Below are positions 57,360 to 64,000 of a stretch of 64,000 nucleotides of DNA, piece by piece; the stretch's first letter is position 1, and the number at the start of each line of letters is the position of its first letter. Where the stretch lies: the NCBI GenBank assembly GCA_030537615.1, contig JAUNVP010000005.1, positions 1-64,000 of the forward strand. Reading direction: 5' to 3'. The translations under genes were made by a program, and so were the position numbers. The notes below the pieces were generated by a model. It searched no databases, was not told the DNA's origin, and saw only the letters and a list, made by a program, of their open reading frames with translations. The stretch is from Actinomycetaceae bacterium. GTDB lineage: Bacteria > Actinomycetota > Actinomycetes > Actinomycetales > Actinomycetaceae.

Positions 57360-58525
57360 GCCTTCACGACATCGAGCATACGAGAAACAGAACGCTTGAC
57401 GATCGCTCGCGACGACGCGAGATTCATCCGCACATACTGCTCATAGGACTGTCCGCACACAATGCCCGCATCGAGCATGACACCGGTGCTATCGAAGAAG
57501 ACTCGAGCGGGATCCTCCACACCCAAGGCAGAGGCATCGATCCACCCGAGATAGGTGCCGTCAGGACGCGTCCAATGCAAGGGAGAGCCTTCGAGAAGGT
57601 CATCAACGAGATCAATATTGCCCACCACATACTCGTTGAGGGCGTCGAGCCACGGCTCTCCCATGCGATAAGCCGTGGTCGCGGCTAATGCGCCAAGAGG
57701 AGTTGGGTACCCGAGATGTTGCGCGCCCTCGGCCCACGTAACGCAGTCGTCCGAAACAATCATCTGCGCGCACGCCAGTCCAGCGACATTGAATCCTTTA
57801 GACGCCGCTACGGCCGTCACCGTATGAGCCCCAAATGACGGATCAACTGTCACGTACGGAACAAACTGTGCTGGATCAGGCACCAAAGGCGAGTGAATTT
57901 CATCCGAAAAAACGAGCAGGTCGTGTGCCTGAGCGATCTCACCGACCTGGCGCAGCTCGTCTTCAGTTAAAATTCTGCCCACCGGATTCCACGGGTTACA
58001 CAAAATGAGGAGTTCTGCGTCCTGTGCTACCGCATCAATGGCTTCATAATCGAGATGCCACAATCCGGCCTCATCCATGACAGAGGGGACCTCGATAACT
58101 CGGTGTCCCAGACGCGGCGGGATCAGTAGAAACATCTTGTATGCCGGGGTCGGCACAATCACCGTCGAGTGAGGTGGAATCATACCGCGTAACATCGCTC
58201 TCAGTCCATCAAGTACTGATGACGCGAGAGAAATTGACGCCGGATCGATCTCCCAGTCAAAACGCCGAGAGTAAAAGTGAGCCGTCGCATCGATGGTTTC
58301 TGCGCGCAACCACTGCGGCATGTAGCCGAGGAAACCCTCGTCAATCGCACGCGTTAAGGCGTCGCGCACCACCGGAGCTGTCCCAAAATCCATTTCGGCA
58401 ACCCCGTGGCCAGCAAAAGGCTCATCAGATCGAGGAATCATCGCGTCGGGCGGAGTCATCGTCCACTTCAACGAGCGCCGCTGGCGCATCACCGACTCGT
58501 CATATGCGTCGAAATCCCAGTCCAC
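57350..58525 (-). CDS. PatB/MalY-type PLP enzyme (C-S beta-lyase / aminotransferase)
   Basis: 391 residues, fold-type I. EMDFGTAPVVRDAL, GYMPQW, CNPWNPVGRIL, FSDEIHSPLV and VAASKGFNVAGLACA (PLP lysine) are typical of MalY/PatB cystathionine beta-lyases, which act in methionine synthesis or as regulators. GTG 58525 is preferred because AGAGGAA lies five bases upstream; ATG 58540 is the alternative. It converges with hrpB, overlapping by ten bases, and the overlap contains one copy of the dispersed motif. The residues MGEPW at 57651 derive from another copy. Confidence 0.85.
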   Translation of the reverse strand: MDWDFDAYDESVMRQRRSLKWTMTPPDAMIPRSDEPFAGHGVAEMDFGTAPVVRDALTRAIDEGFLGYMPQWLRAETIDATAHFYSRRFDWEIDPASISLASSVLDGLRAMLRGMIPPHSTVIVPTPAYKMFLLIPPRLGHRVIEVPSVMDEAGLWHLDYEAIDAVAQDAELLILCNPWNPVGRILTEDELRQVGEIAQAHDLLVFSDEIHSPLVPDPAQFVPYVTVDPSFGAHTVTAVAASKGFNVAGLACAQMIVSDDCVTWAEGAQHLGYPTPLGALAATTAYRMGEPWLDALNEYVVGNIDLVDDLLEGSPLHWTRPDGTYLGWIDASALGVEDPARVFFDSTGVMLDAGIVCGQSYEQYVRMNLASSRAIVKRSVSRMLDVVKAHS

Positions 58526-58625
58526 TTCGATTCCTCTCATCGGGTTCTCGATATCAGATTAGTCTCGTGGGCCGAGGTAGTCATATTGAATGAGAGAGCC
58601 TTCATCGGGGTAGAATCAAGGAATC

Positions 58626-60134
58626 ATGGATACAGTTTCTGGCGGTAAAGTCCGCGTTCGTTTTTGCCCGTCTCCCACTGGCACCCCGCACGTAGGTATG
58701 GTTCGAACCTGCCTGTTTAACTGGGCGTGGGCTCGCCACGTCGGGGGAACATTCGTTTTCCGCATTGAGGATACCGATGCGGCTCGTGACTCAGAAGAGT
58801 CATTCAACCAAATTATCGATTCGCTGACATGGCTGGGCCTCGACTGGGATGAGGGCGTGCTCAAGGGCGGCCCGCACGAACCCTATCGGCAGTCTCAGCG
58901 CATGGATATTTACCGCGATGTAGCCCGTCAACTCCTGGAGGGTGGATACGCTTACGAGTCGTGGTCGACGCCGGCTGAGGTTGAAGAGCGCCATCGCGCT
59001 GCCGGACGTGACCCCAAGCTCGGATACGACGGCTACGATCGCGACCTCACCGATGAACAAAAGGCCGCGTACCGCGCCGAAGGGCGTGAACCCGTGTTGC
59101 GGATGCGCATGCCCGATGAGCCGATTACATTCACCGACCTAGTGCGTGGAGAAATCACGTTCCAACCGAGATCGATTCCCGACTACGTCATCGTTCGCGC
59201 CAACGGGGACCCACTCTACACGCTCGTTAATCCCGTGGACGATGCGCTGATGGAGATCACCCACATCCTCCGCGGTGAGGATTTGTTGTCATCAACACCG
59301 CGCCAGATCGTCCTCTATCGAGCACTCCTCGAACTGGGTATTGCAAAACAGATGCCGGAGTTTGGTCACCTGCCCTACGTCATGGGGGAGGGGAACAAGA
59401 AACTGTCCAAGCGCGACCCGGAATCAAATCTGCTTCTTCACCGCGATAACGGCATGATTCCCGAGGGGCTTCTCAACTATCTTGCGCTTTTAGGGTGGGC
59501 GATCAGCCCCGACAACGACATCTTCACGCAAGACGAAATGGTTGCAGCATTCGACATCCATGATGTCAACCCCAACCCAGCGCGATTCGACCTTAAGAAA
59601 TGTACCGCCATTAACGCCGAGCACATTCGCAGACTCGACGCTGATGATTTCAAGCGTCGTCTCGTTCCCTTCCTTCACCGCGAACAGTTGGTGCGCGGCG
59701 GTGAGTGGGAAGCATTGAGCGATCGAGAACAAGAAATTCTCAACGCCGCTGCGCCGCTTATTCAAACGCGGATCCAAACACTCGGGGAGGCCGGTGGCAT
59801 GCTCGGCTTCCTCTACCAAGACACGAGCGAGCTTGTTTACGATGAGAGAGCTGTCACGAAACTGAAGGACAACGCGGTACAGGTGCTCGAAGCGGCGCTG
59901 GAGGTCGTTCGTGACCTCAGCGATTTCTCGACCGACAACCTGCAAGAGGTCTTGCGCGGAACAATTGTCGACGAAATGGGAATCAAACCCCGTCTCGCTT
60001 TCGGTCCGCTTCGTGTCGCAGTATCCGGTCGGCAGGTTTCACCGCCACTGTTTGAGTCGTTGGAGATCCTCGGCAAAGAGCAGACAATTGCGCGTTTCGA
60101 GAGACTTCGTGACCTCTTGGTCGATCCGGCGTGA
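58626..60134 (+). CDS. gltX: Glutamyl-tRNA synthetase
   Basis: 502 residues, class I. The HIGH-type motif is PTGTPHVGM and the KMSKS-type motif [22 protein letters not shown] lies between. It charges tRNA-Glu and, as is usual in actinobacteria without GlnRS, probably also tRNA-Gln, to be amidated by GatCAB (not in this window). AAGGAATC precedes the ATG. The tRNA-Gln and two tRNA-Glu genes lie directly downstream. A copy of the dispersed motif is in the promoter region (58589) and one in the coding part (59841). Confidence 0.96.
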   Translation: MDTVSGGKVRVRFCPSPTGTPHVGMVRTCLFNWAWARHVGGTFVFRIEDTDAARDSEESFNQIIDSLTWLGLDWDEGVLKGGPHEPYRQSQRMDIYRDVARQLLEGGYAYESWSTPAEVEERHRAAGRDPKLGYDGYDRDLTDEQKAAYRAEGREPVLRMRMPDEPITFTDLVRGEITFQPRSIPDYVIVRANGDPLYTLVNPVDDALMEITHILRGEDLLSSTPRQIVLYRALLELGIAKQMPEFGHLPYVMGEGNKKLSKRDPESNLLLHRDNGMIPEGLLNYLALLGWAISPDNDIFTQDEMVAAFDIHDVNPNPARFDLKKCTAINAEHIRRLDADDFKRRLVPFLHREQLVRGGEWEALSDREQEILNAAAPLIQTRIQTLGEAGGMLGFLYQDTSELVYDERAVTKLKDNAVQVLEAALEVVRDLSDFSTDNLQEVLRGTIVDEMGIKPRLAFGPLRVAVSGRQVSPPLFESLEILGKEQTIARFERLRDLLVDPA

Positions 60135-60155
60135 GAAGTGCCACGGCATAATGAT

Positions 60156-60185
60156 TTGAAACTTCTGCCGTATCTCCGGTAGAGT
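60156..60185 (+). promoter_or_regulatory. Candidate promoter for tRNA-Gln
   Basis: TTGAAA (60156-60161) and TAGAGT (60180-60185) are separated by 18 bases, about 72 bases before the tRNA. A small hairpin AATACCG/CGGTATT at 60209-60232 lies between. Confidence 0.45.
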
Positions 60186-60257
60186 TTTTGATCGGCGCCA
60201 ATGCGCAGAATACCGTGTTTTCCCGCGGTATTTCAGCTCATCAGGGTGCTTTCACCA

Positions 60258-60329
60258 TGGGGTATGGTGTAATTGGCAGCACGAGTGATTCTGGTTCATT
60301 TAGTCTTGGTTCGAGTCCAGGTACCCCAG
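60258..60329 (+). tRNA. tRNA-Gln (anticodon CTG)
   Basis: 72 bases. Acceptor arms TGGGGTA/TACCCCA, T-loop GGTTCGAGTCC, and a seven-base anticodon loop TTCTGGT giving CUG, which reads CAG. Discriminator G; CCA is not encoded. Confidence 0.93.
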
Positions 60330-60364
60330 CGAAACACTGTATAGTGCGGAGCATTCGCTCACTA

Positions 60365-60437
60365 GCCCCCATCGTCTAGCGGCCTAGGACACCGCCCTCT
60401 CACGGCGGCGACACCGGTTCAAATCCGGTTGGGGGTA
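60365..60437 (+). tRNA. tRNA-Glu (anticodon CTC), first copy
   Basis: 73 bases. Acceptor GCCCCCA/TGGGGGT with a terminal G-T pair; anticodon loop CCTCTCA gives CUC, reading GAG; T-loop GGTTCAAATCC. CCA is encoded at 60438-60440. Identical to the second copy in the mature part. Confidence 0.95.
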
Positions 60438-60502
60438 CCAGCTCGACTCACCCGTCGAGCTCACGGCAGATGTTCGTGGCCACAAGCCTTCGAGCACTGC
60501 TT

Positions 60503-60575
60503 GCCCCCATCGTCTAGCGGCCTAGGACACCGCCCTCTCACGGCGGCGACACCGGTTCAAATCCGGTTGGGGGTA
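60503..60575 (+). tRNA. tRNA-Glu (anticodon CTC), second copy
   Basis: 73 bases, identical to the copy at 60365-60437. CCA is not encoded; CTTTTTA follows, which may help termination. The spacer of 65 bases shows no other feature than a partial AAGCCTTCGAG resemblance to the dispersed motif. Confidence 0.95.
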
Positions 60576-60650
60576 CTTTTTATGCTCACATACGTAATCT
60601 TGGATTCCGCCTCCGACCCATTATGTGGGGTATGAGTGAGCCTTCGATTC

Positions 60651-61742
60651 TTAGTGACGATAGAGGTCGAGATATTTTTCGAGACCACGGGTCCACGTCA
60701 GCGCCGGAGGGCGCACGGCTCCACTATGTAAACGAGCAAGCCGACGCGGATGGTTCGACAACATGGTTAGAGCCGCCGCCATCTCGTCATCCGAGCCAAC
60801 GCGCAACCCGTCTAAACCGTGAGAAATGAAATCCGAAATACCGGAGCCGTGACGATACACGACAGGCAGTCCAGACGCCTTCGCTTCGAGTGCGGCAATC
60901 CCAAACGCCTCCTTGACGACCGGTGAAACGAATACGTCAGTCTCGCCGTATTCGCGCGCTAAATCGGCGGCCTCAACCCGGCCGTGTAGATAAATCGGCA
61001 GGGTGCGTTCTGCAAGGGAGAGCCGTCGGCGCAAGGGGCCGTCGCCATACACGTGGAGCTCAAGATTGGCTCCACGCTCAATCGCGGTGCGAACGATCGG
61101 CACGAGTGCCATGACGCGTTTGCGTCTCGTCAGACGCGAAGCAGTGACAACTTTCAGCGGCCCAGACCCATGAGAGAGCCGTCGCGAACGGAGGAGGCGA
61201 GTCGATTCCCACGGTTGATCGGCAATGAGATTCGGCAGTGTTGAGACGACCACGTCCTCACCCGCTATCGCTTCAATCTGACGAGCCGCAGCTCTCGAGA
61301 CAGCCGTGAGGATCAAGCCGGCCTCAGCCCACTGGCGCACCGGGTTTGCGAGACCGTACCAGGGGGCATCGGAGAGCATGCAGTGCCACGTGACAATCGC
61401 CGGAATCCTCGCTTCGACACACAGATCGGTAGCCATGCGCGCAAAGGGAGAAACGATCCCGGTATGGATGTGGACAACATCGTAGCGGGGGAGCTCTGCA
61501 CGGAGGATTTGGTTGGCAAACGGGTTGACCGGAAGGTCAAATGGGAGGTTAATGGTCAGGCGTCGAACCACGACAGAGCCGTCATAAGTCACGCGATCGC
61601 CGCGCTCCTCACCCTCGGGAGTCGCCGTTAAAACGGTGACGGCATGTCCCGCATCGGCGAGGGCGTAGGCAAGCCCCTGAACTTGGGACTCAATGCCACC
61701 CAAACGTGGAGGGTAGCAGTCGGAGACAAGAGCGATTCTCAT
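60651..61742 (-). CDS. GT4-family glycosyltransferase
   Basis: 363 residues, GT-B fold. RIALVSDCYPPRLGGIESQV at the N-terminus, YDVVHIHTGIVSPFARMA, LKVVTASRLTRRKR and the donor motif VVKEAFGIAALEAKASGLPV are typical. It is probably an alpha-mannosyl or similar transferase in lipid or wall-glycan synthesis; it lies 41 kb from the polysaccharide locus, so a separate role is likely. It is eight bases downstream of the IclR stop, so may be co-transcribed with it. Three or four copies of the dispersed motif lie inside it. Confidence 0.87.
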   Translation of the reverse strand: MRIALVSDCYPPRLGGIESQVQGLAYALADAGHAVTVLTATPEGEERGDRVTYDGSVVVRRLTINLPFDLPVNPFANQILRAELPRYDVVHIHTGIVSPFARMATDLCVEARIPAIVTWHCMLSDAPWYGLANPVRQWAEAGLILTAVSRAAARQIEAIAGEDVVVSTLPNLIADQPWESTRLLRSRRLSHGSGPLKVVTASRLTRRKRVMALVPIVRTAIERGANLELHVYGDGPLRRRLSLAERTLPIYLHGRVEAADLAREYGETDVFVSPVVKEAFGIAALEAKASGLPVVYRHGSGISDFISHGLDGLRVGSDDEMAAALTMLSNHPRRLARLHSGAVRPPALTWTRGLEKYLDLYRH

Positions 61743-61751
61743 CGCCGTGGG

Positions 61752-62489
61752 CTATAGGCCCATTTCCTCAGCGCGGCGCAAGAACTCAGACAGGCGGTTT
61801 GCGGCGGCCACCACCGACGGGCCGTGCTGGCGTCCCGGTTGGCGCCCCATACGTTCGATCGGCCCGGAAATGGAAACCGCGGCAAGTACTTTCCCTCCCG
61901 GTCCACGCACTGGAGCAGAAACGGATGCGACGCCGATTTCACGTTCGGCAACCGACTGAGCCCAGCCGCGACGTCGAACCGCAGAGAGCATCGTCGCATT
62001 AAACGAGGCGCCGTAGAGGCCGCGGTGGAGACGATCGGGTTCTTCCCAGGCCAAAAGCACCTGGGCAGCTGAACCGGCCTTCATCGAAAGCGTGGCCCCA
62101 ACGGGAATCGAATCGCGCAACCCCATCTGCCGCTCCGCGGCCGCAACGCAAATGCGTTGGTCGCCTTGGCGGCGGTAGAGCTGAGAGGATTCTTTGGTAT
62201 GGTCGCGCAGAGCGACGAGTACGGGTGTGGCCGACGCGAGGAGACGATCCTCACCCGCGGCGGAAGCGAGCTCGGACAGGCGTGGCCCCAAAATAAAACG
62301 GCCCTGCATGTCGCGCGCCACGAACCGATGAAATTCGAGGGCGACCGCAAGGCGATGAGCTGTAGGGCGTGCCAAATGGGTGGCTGCCACTAACTGGGCC
62401 AGTGTCGCGGGTCCAGCTTCTAATGCTGAAAGCACCAAAGCGGCCTTATCTAATACACCGACTCCACTAGTCACGTTTTTGTCGTCCAT
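61752..62489 (-). CDS. IclR-family regulator, probably of leuCD (LtbR-like)
   Basis: 245 residues from ATG 62489. The N-terminal helix-turn-helix (GVLDKAALVLSALEAGPATL, TLAQLVAATHLARPTAHRL) is followed by the IclR effector domain (GPRLSELASAA, VGATLSMKAGSAAQVLLAW, ERMGRQPG). Divergent from leuC with a perfect palindrome between, the arrangement of the corynebacterial and mycobacterial leucine regulator LtbR; the identity is inferred from synteny. The frame opens at 62525, but those residues overlap the operator. Confidence 0.85.
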   Translation of the reverse strand: MDDKNVTSGVGVLDKAALVLSALEAGPATLAQLVAATHLARPTAHRLAVALEFHRFVARDMQGRFILGPRLSELASAAGEDRLLASATPVLVALRDHTKESSQLYRRQGDQRICVAAAERQMGLRDSIPVGATLSMKAGSAAQVLLAWEEPDRLHRGLYGASFNATMLSAVRRRGWAQSVAEREIGVASVSAPVRGPGGKVLAAVSISGPIERMGRQPGRQHGPSVVAAANRLSEFLRRAEEMGL

Positions 62490-62498
62490 GACCCGATA

Positions 62499-62525
62499 TT
62501 GCCATCTCAATGGCTGAGATGGCAA
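62499..62525. promoter_or_regulatory. Palindromic operator between the IclR gene and leuC
   Basis: TTGCCATCTCA and TGAGATGGCAA form a perfect 11-bp inverted repeat with a 5-base centre, starting 10 bases upstream of the regulator's ATG and ending 64 bases before leuC. TATATA at 62534-62539 could be the leuC -10 box. IclR-type regulators bind such palindromes; repression of both genes is the likely result. Confidence 0.75.
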
Positions 62526-62589
62526 ATCGCGGTTATATAGAAGCGAGTTGCATTAGGGGATAGCAGTCAATAAGAGGGAGGAGAACACT

Positions 62590-63996
62590 GTGGGTGCTAC
62601 TATGGCCGAAAAAGTTTGGGCGGACCACGTTGTCAAAGCGGGCGAAGCCGGAGCTCCCGACCTCCTATACATTGACCTTCACCTCTGCCACGAGGTCACC
62701 AGTCCGCAAGCCTTCGAGGGACTTCGCCTCGCAGGACGCCAGGTTCGGCGGCCAGACCTGACGATCGCAACCGAGGACCACAACACTCCAACGATTAACA
62801 TTGACCAACCCATCGCCGACCTCACCTCGCGCACGCAGATTGAAACCCTACGAAAGAACGCGAAAGAGTTCGGAATCCGACTGCACTCACTCGGTGATGT
62901 CGAGCAGGGGATTGTACACGTCGTCGGGCCGCAGCTCGGCCTCACCCAGCCGGGAATGACAATCGTATGCGGCGACTCCCACACATCGACCCACGGCGCA
63001 TTCGGTGCCCTGGCATTCGGCATTGGTACGTCCGAGGTCGAACACGTGCTCGCCACCCAAACGCTGCCACTCGCACCGTTCAAAACGATGGCGATCACCG
63101 TCAATGGCTCACTTCCACCCGGTTCAACAGCCAAAGACATCATTCTCGCTGTTATCGCGAAGATATCCACCGGCGGTGGGCAAGGATACGTGCTCGAATA
63201 CCGCGGTCAAGCCATCAGAGAGCTGTCGATGGAAGGTCGCATGACGATTTGCAACATGTCGATCGAAGCCGGCGCTCGGGCGGGTATGGTCGCCCCCGAT
63301 GACACGACGTTCGAATACATGAAGGGACGCCCGCACGCTCCGCAAGGCGAAGAATGGGACAAGGCCGTGGAATACTGGCGTTCCCTCGCCTCGGACGAGG
63401 ACGCCGAGTTCGATGCCGAAGTCATTCTCGAAGCCTCCGACATCGAACCATTCGTGACCTGGGGGACAAATCCCGGTCAAGGAGTCCCGCTGTCGGCCAC
63501 AGTGCCAGACCCCGATTCTTTCGGCGACGAATCGCTCAAACAGGCCGCCAGCAATGCACTGTCCTACATGGATTTAACTCCCGGCACCCCGATGCGAGAC
63601 ATAGCTGTGGACGCCGTTTTCCTCGGTTCGTGCACAAACGGACGGATTGAAGACCTGCGGGCAGCCGCCGATATTATCCGTGGACGACGCCTTGCCGACG
63701 GATTGCGCATGCTCGTCGTTCCCGGTTCTGCTCGGGTGCGCCTGCAGGCCGAATCCGAAGGACTCGACCAAATCTTCCGAGACTTCGGTGCGGAATGGCG
63801 TAACGCCGGTTGCTCAATGTGCTTGGGGATGAATCCCGACCAGCTCGCGCCGGGGGAGCGGTGCGCATCGACCTCCAACCGTAACTTCGAAGGTAGACAG
63901 GGCAAAGGTGGACGCACCCACCTCGTATCGCCGATCGTTGCCGCATGCACCGCAGTGACCGGAAAACTCTCGAGCCCAGCCGACCTGCCAGCCTAG
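62590..63996 (+). CDS. leuC: 3-isopropylmalate dehydratase, large subunit
   Basis: 468 residues. [31 protein letters not shown] and the iron-sulfur cysteines in [13 protein letters not shown] and [13 protein letters not shown] mark the aconitase-family enzyme; [18 protein letters not shown] is the usual C-terminal signature. It isomerises isopropylmalate for LeuB. GTG 62590 is favoured by GGAGGAG just upstream; an in-frame ATG at 62602 is the alternative. The window ends four bases after its stop, so leuD is expected immediately outside. Confidence 0.96.
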   Translation: MGATMAEKVWADHVVKAGEAGAPDLLYIDLHLCHEVTSPQAFEGLRLAGRQVRRPDLTIATEDHNTPTINIDQPIADLTSRTQIETLRKNAKEFGIRLHSLGDVEQGIVHVVGPQLGLTQPGMTIVCGDSHTSTHGAFGALAFGIGTSEVEHVLATQTLPLAPFKTMAITVNGSLPPGSTAKDIILAVIAKISTGGGQGYVLEYRGQAIRELSMEGRMTICNMSIEAGARAGMVAPDDTTFEYMKGRPHAPQGEEWDKAVEYWRSLASDEDAEFDAEVILEASDIEPFVTWGTNPGQGVPLSATVPDPDSFGDESLKQAASNALSYMDLTPGTPMRDIAVDAVFLGSCTNGRIEDLRAAADIIRGRRLADGLRMLVVPGSARVRLQAESEGLDQIFRDFGAEWRNAGCSMCLGMNPDQLAPGERCASTSNRNFEGRQGKGGRTHLVSPIVAACTAVTGKLSSPADLPA

Positions 63997-64000
63997 GAGC

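Larger units (their letters stand above)
55055..61585. repeat. Cluster of about 25 copies of a short dispersed motif
   Basis: Consensus CATGAGAGAGCC(G/T)TCG, with T common at the seventh base and G or C at the fifth or sixth. Copies on the plus strand start near 55055, 56000, 56045, 56068, 56088, 56337, 56954, 57351, 57578, 58274, 58589, 59841, 60631, 61013, 61168 and 61571. Complementary copies (CGAAGGCTCTCTCATG type) start near 55290, 55490, 55861, 55930, 56164, 56638, 56884, 57079 and 57651. They fall in hrpB, patB, gltX, the glycosyltransferase gene and in the gaps at 58.6 and 60.6 kb. Matches range from 11 to 16 of 16. None was seen before 48.6 kb. Confidence 0.8.

Noticed and set aside
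60441..60502. Spacer between the tRNA-Glu genes as an attachment site
   Set aside because: Apart from the tRNA sequences themselves no direct repeat or integrase gene is present.
63213..63228. CATCAGAGAGCTGTCG in leuC, a 14 of 16 match to the dispersed motif
   Set aside because: It encodes the conserved [10 protein letters not shown] segment of LeuC, so coding constraint is a sufficient explanation; not counted among the copies.
1..64000. CRISPR arrays, insertion sequences or prophage genes
   Set aside because: No regularly spaced repeats, transposase, integrase or phage structural genes were recognised.

Overview
The window looks like chromosome from a moderate-GC actinobacterium, probably in or near the Actinomycetaceae. 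The grounds are an ilvBNC operon, a DUF3516-type DEAD-box helicase, an IclR regulator divergent from leuC, a GluRS gene beside tRNA-Gln and tRNA-Glu, an LCP wall-polymer protein, and frequent GTG starts. No IS element, phage module or CRISPR array was seen. Assignments rest on reading the translations; no database search was run.

Region 1 (1-19.7 kb) is a surface-polysaccharide locus. It holds manA, a Wzz/BY-kinase co-polymerase, a Wzx flippase, a pyruvyltransferase-nitroreductase fusion, glycosyltransferases, a Wzy-like polymerase, the capE-capF-capG cassette for UDP-N-acetyl-L-fucosamine, a WecA-like initiating transferase and a low-molecular-weight tyrosine phosphatase. The two ends carry an HPr-kinase-related protein with a C-terminal PqqD-like domain (136-1287) and a nucleotidyltransferase with a C-terminal PqqD-like domain (18388-19698). 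An LCP ligase at 34 kb could attach the polymer to the wall.

Region 2 (19.7-25.2 kb) has a YidE/AspT-type transporter, then ilvB-ilvN-ilvC. Ahead of ilvB is a 23-codon leader peptide rich in Ile, Val and Leu codons, followed by an intrinsic terminator, which is the layout of a transcription attenuator.

Region 3 (25.2-32.6 kb) is gene-poor. It carries three intact genes and two decayed copies of proteins with near-identical twin-arginine signal peptides; a further decayed one lies at 46.8 kb. Two intact copies and both local wrecks share one mature domain that I do not recognise.

Region 4 (32.6-54.7 kb) is mostly housekeeping: DUF1015, LCP, leuB, ilvE, CsbD-like, ilvD, a lipoate-ligase homologue, YggS, YccF, a large protein with two beta-helix-like repeats and two CbbX-type AAA+ domains, DUF3800, GtrA, a DUF3516 helicase, two AGCS symporters and a fumarylacetoacetase-family hydrolase.

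Region 5 (54.7-64 kb) has hrpB, a PatB/MalY-type enzyme, gltX, tRNA-Gln, two tRNA-Glu, a glycosyltransferase, an IclR regulator, a perfect palindromic operator and leuC. Between 55.0 and 61.6 kb a motif of about 16 bp recurs some 25 times on both strands, inside genes and between them. It is the strongest unexplained signal in the window.

Branched-chain amino-acid synthesis is spread over four places here (ilvBNC, leuB-ilvE, ilvD, leuC), with attenuation at ilvB and a probable IclR operator at leuC.
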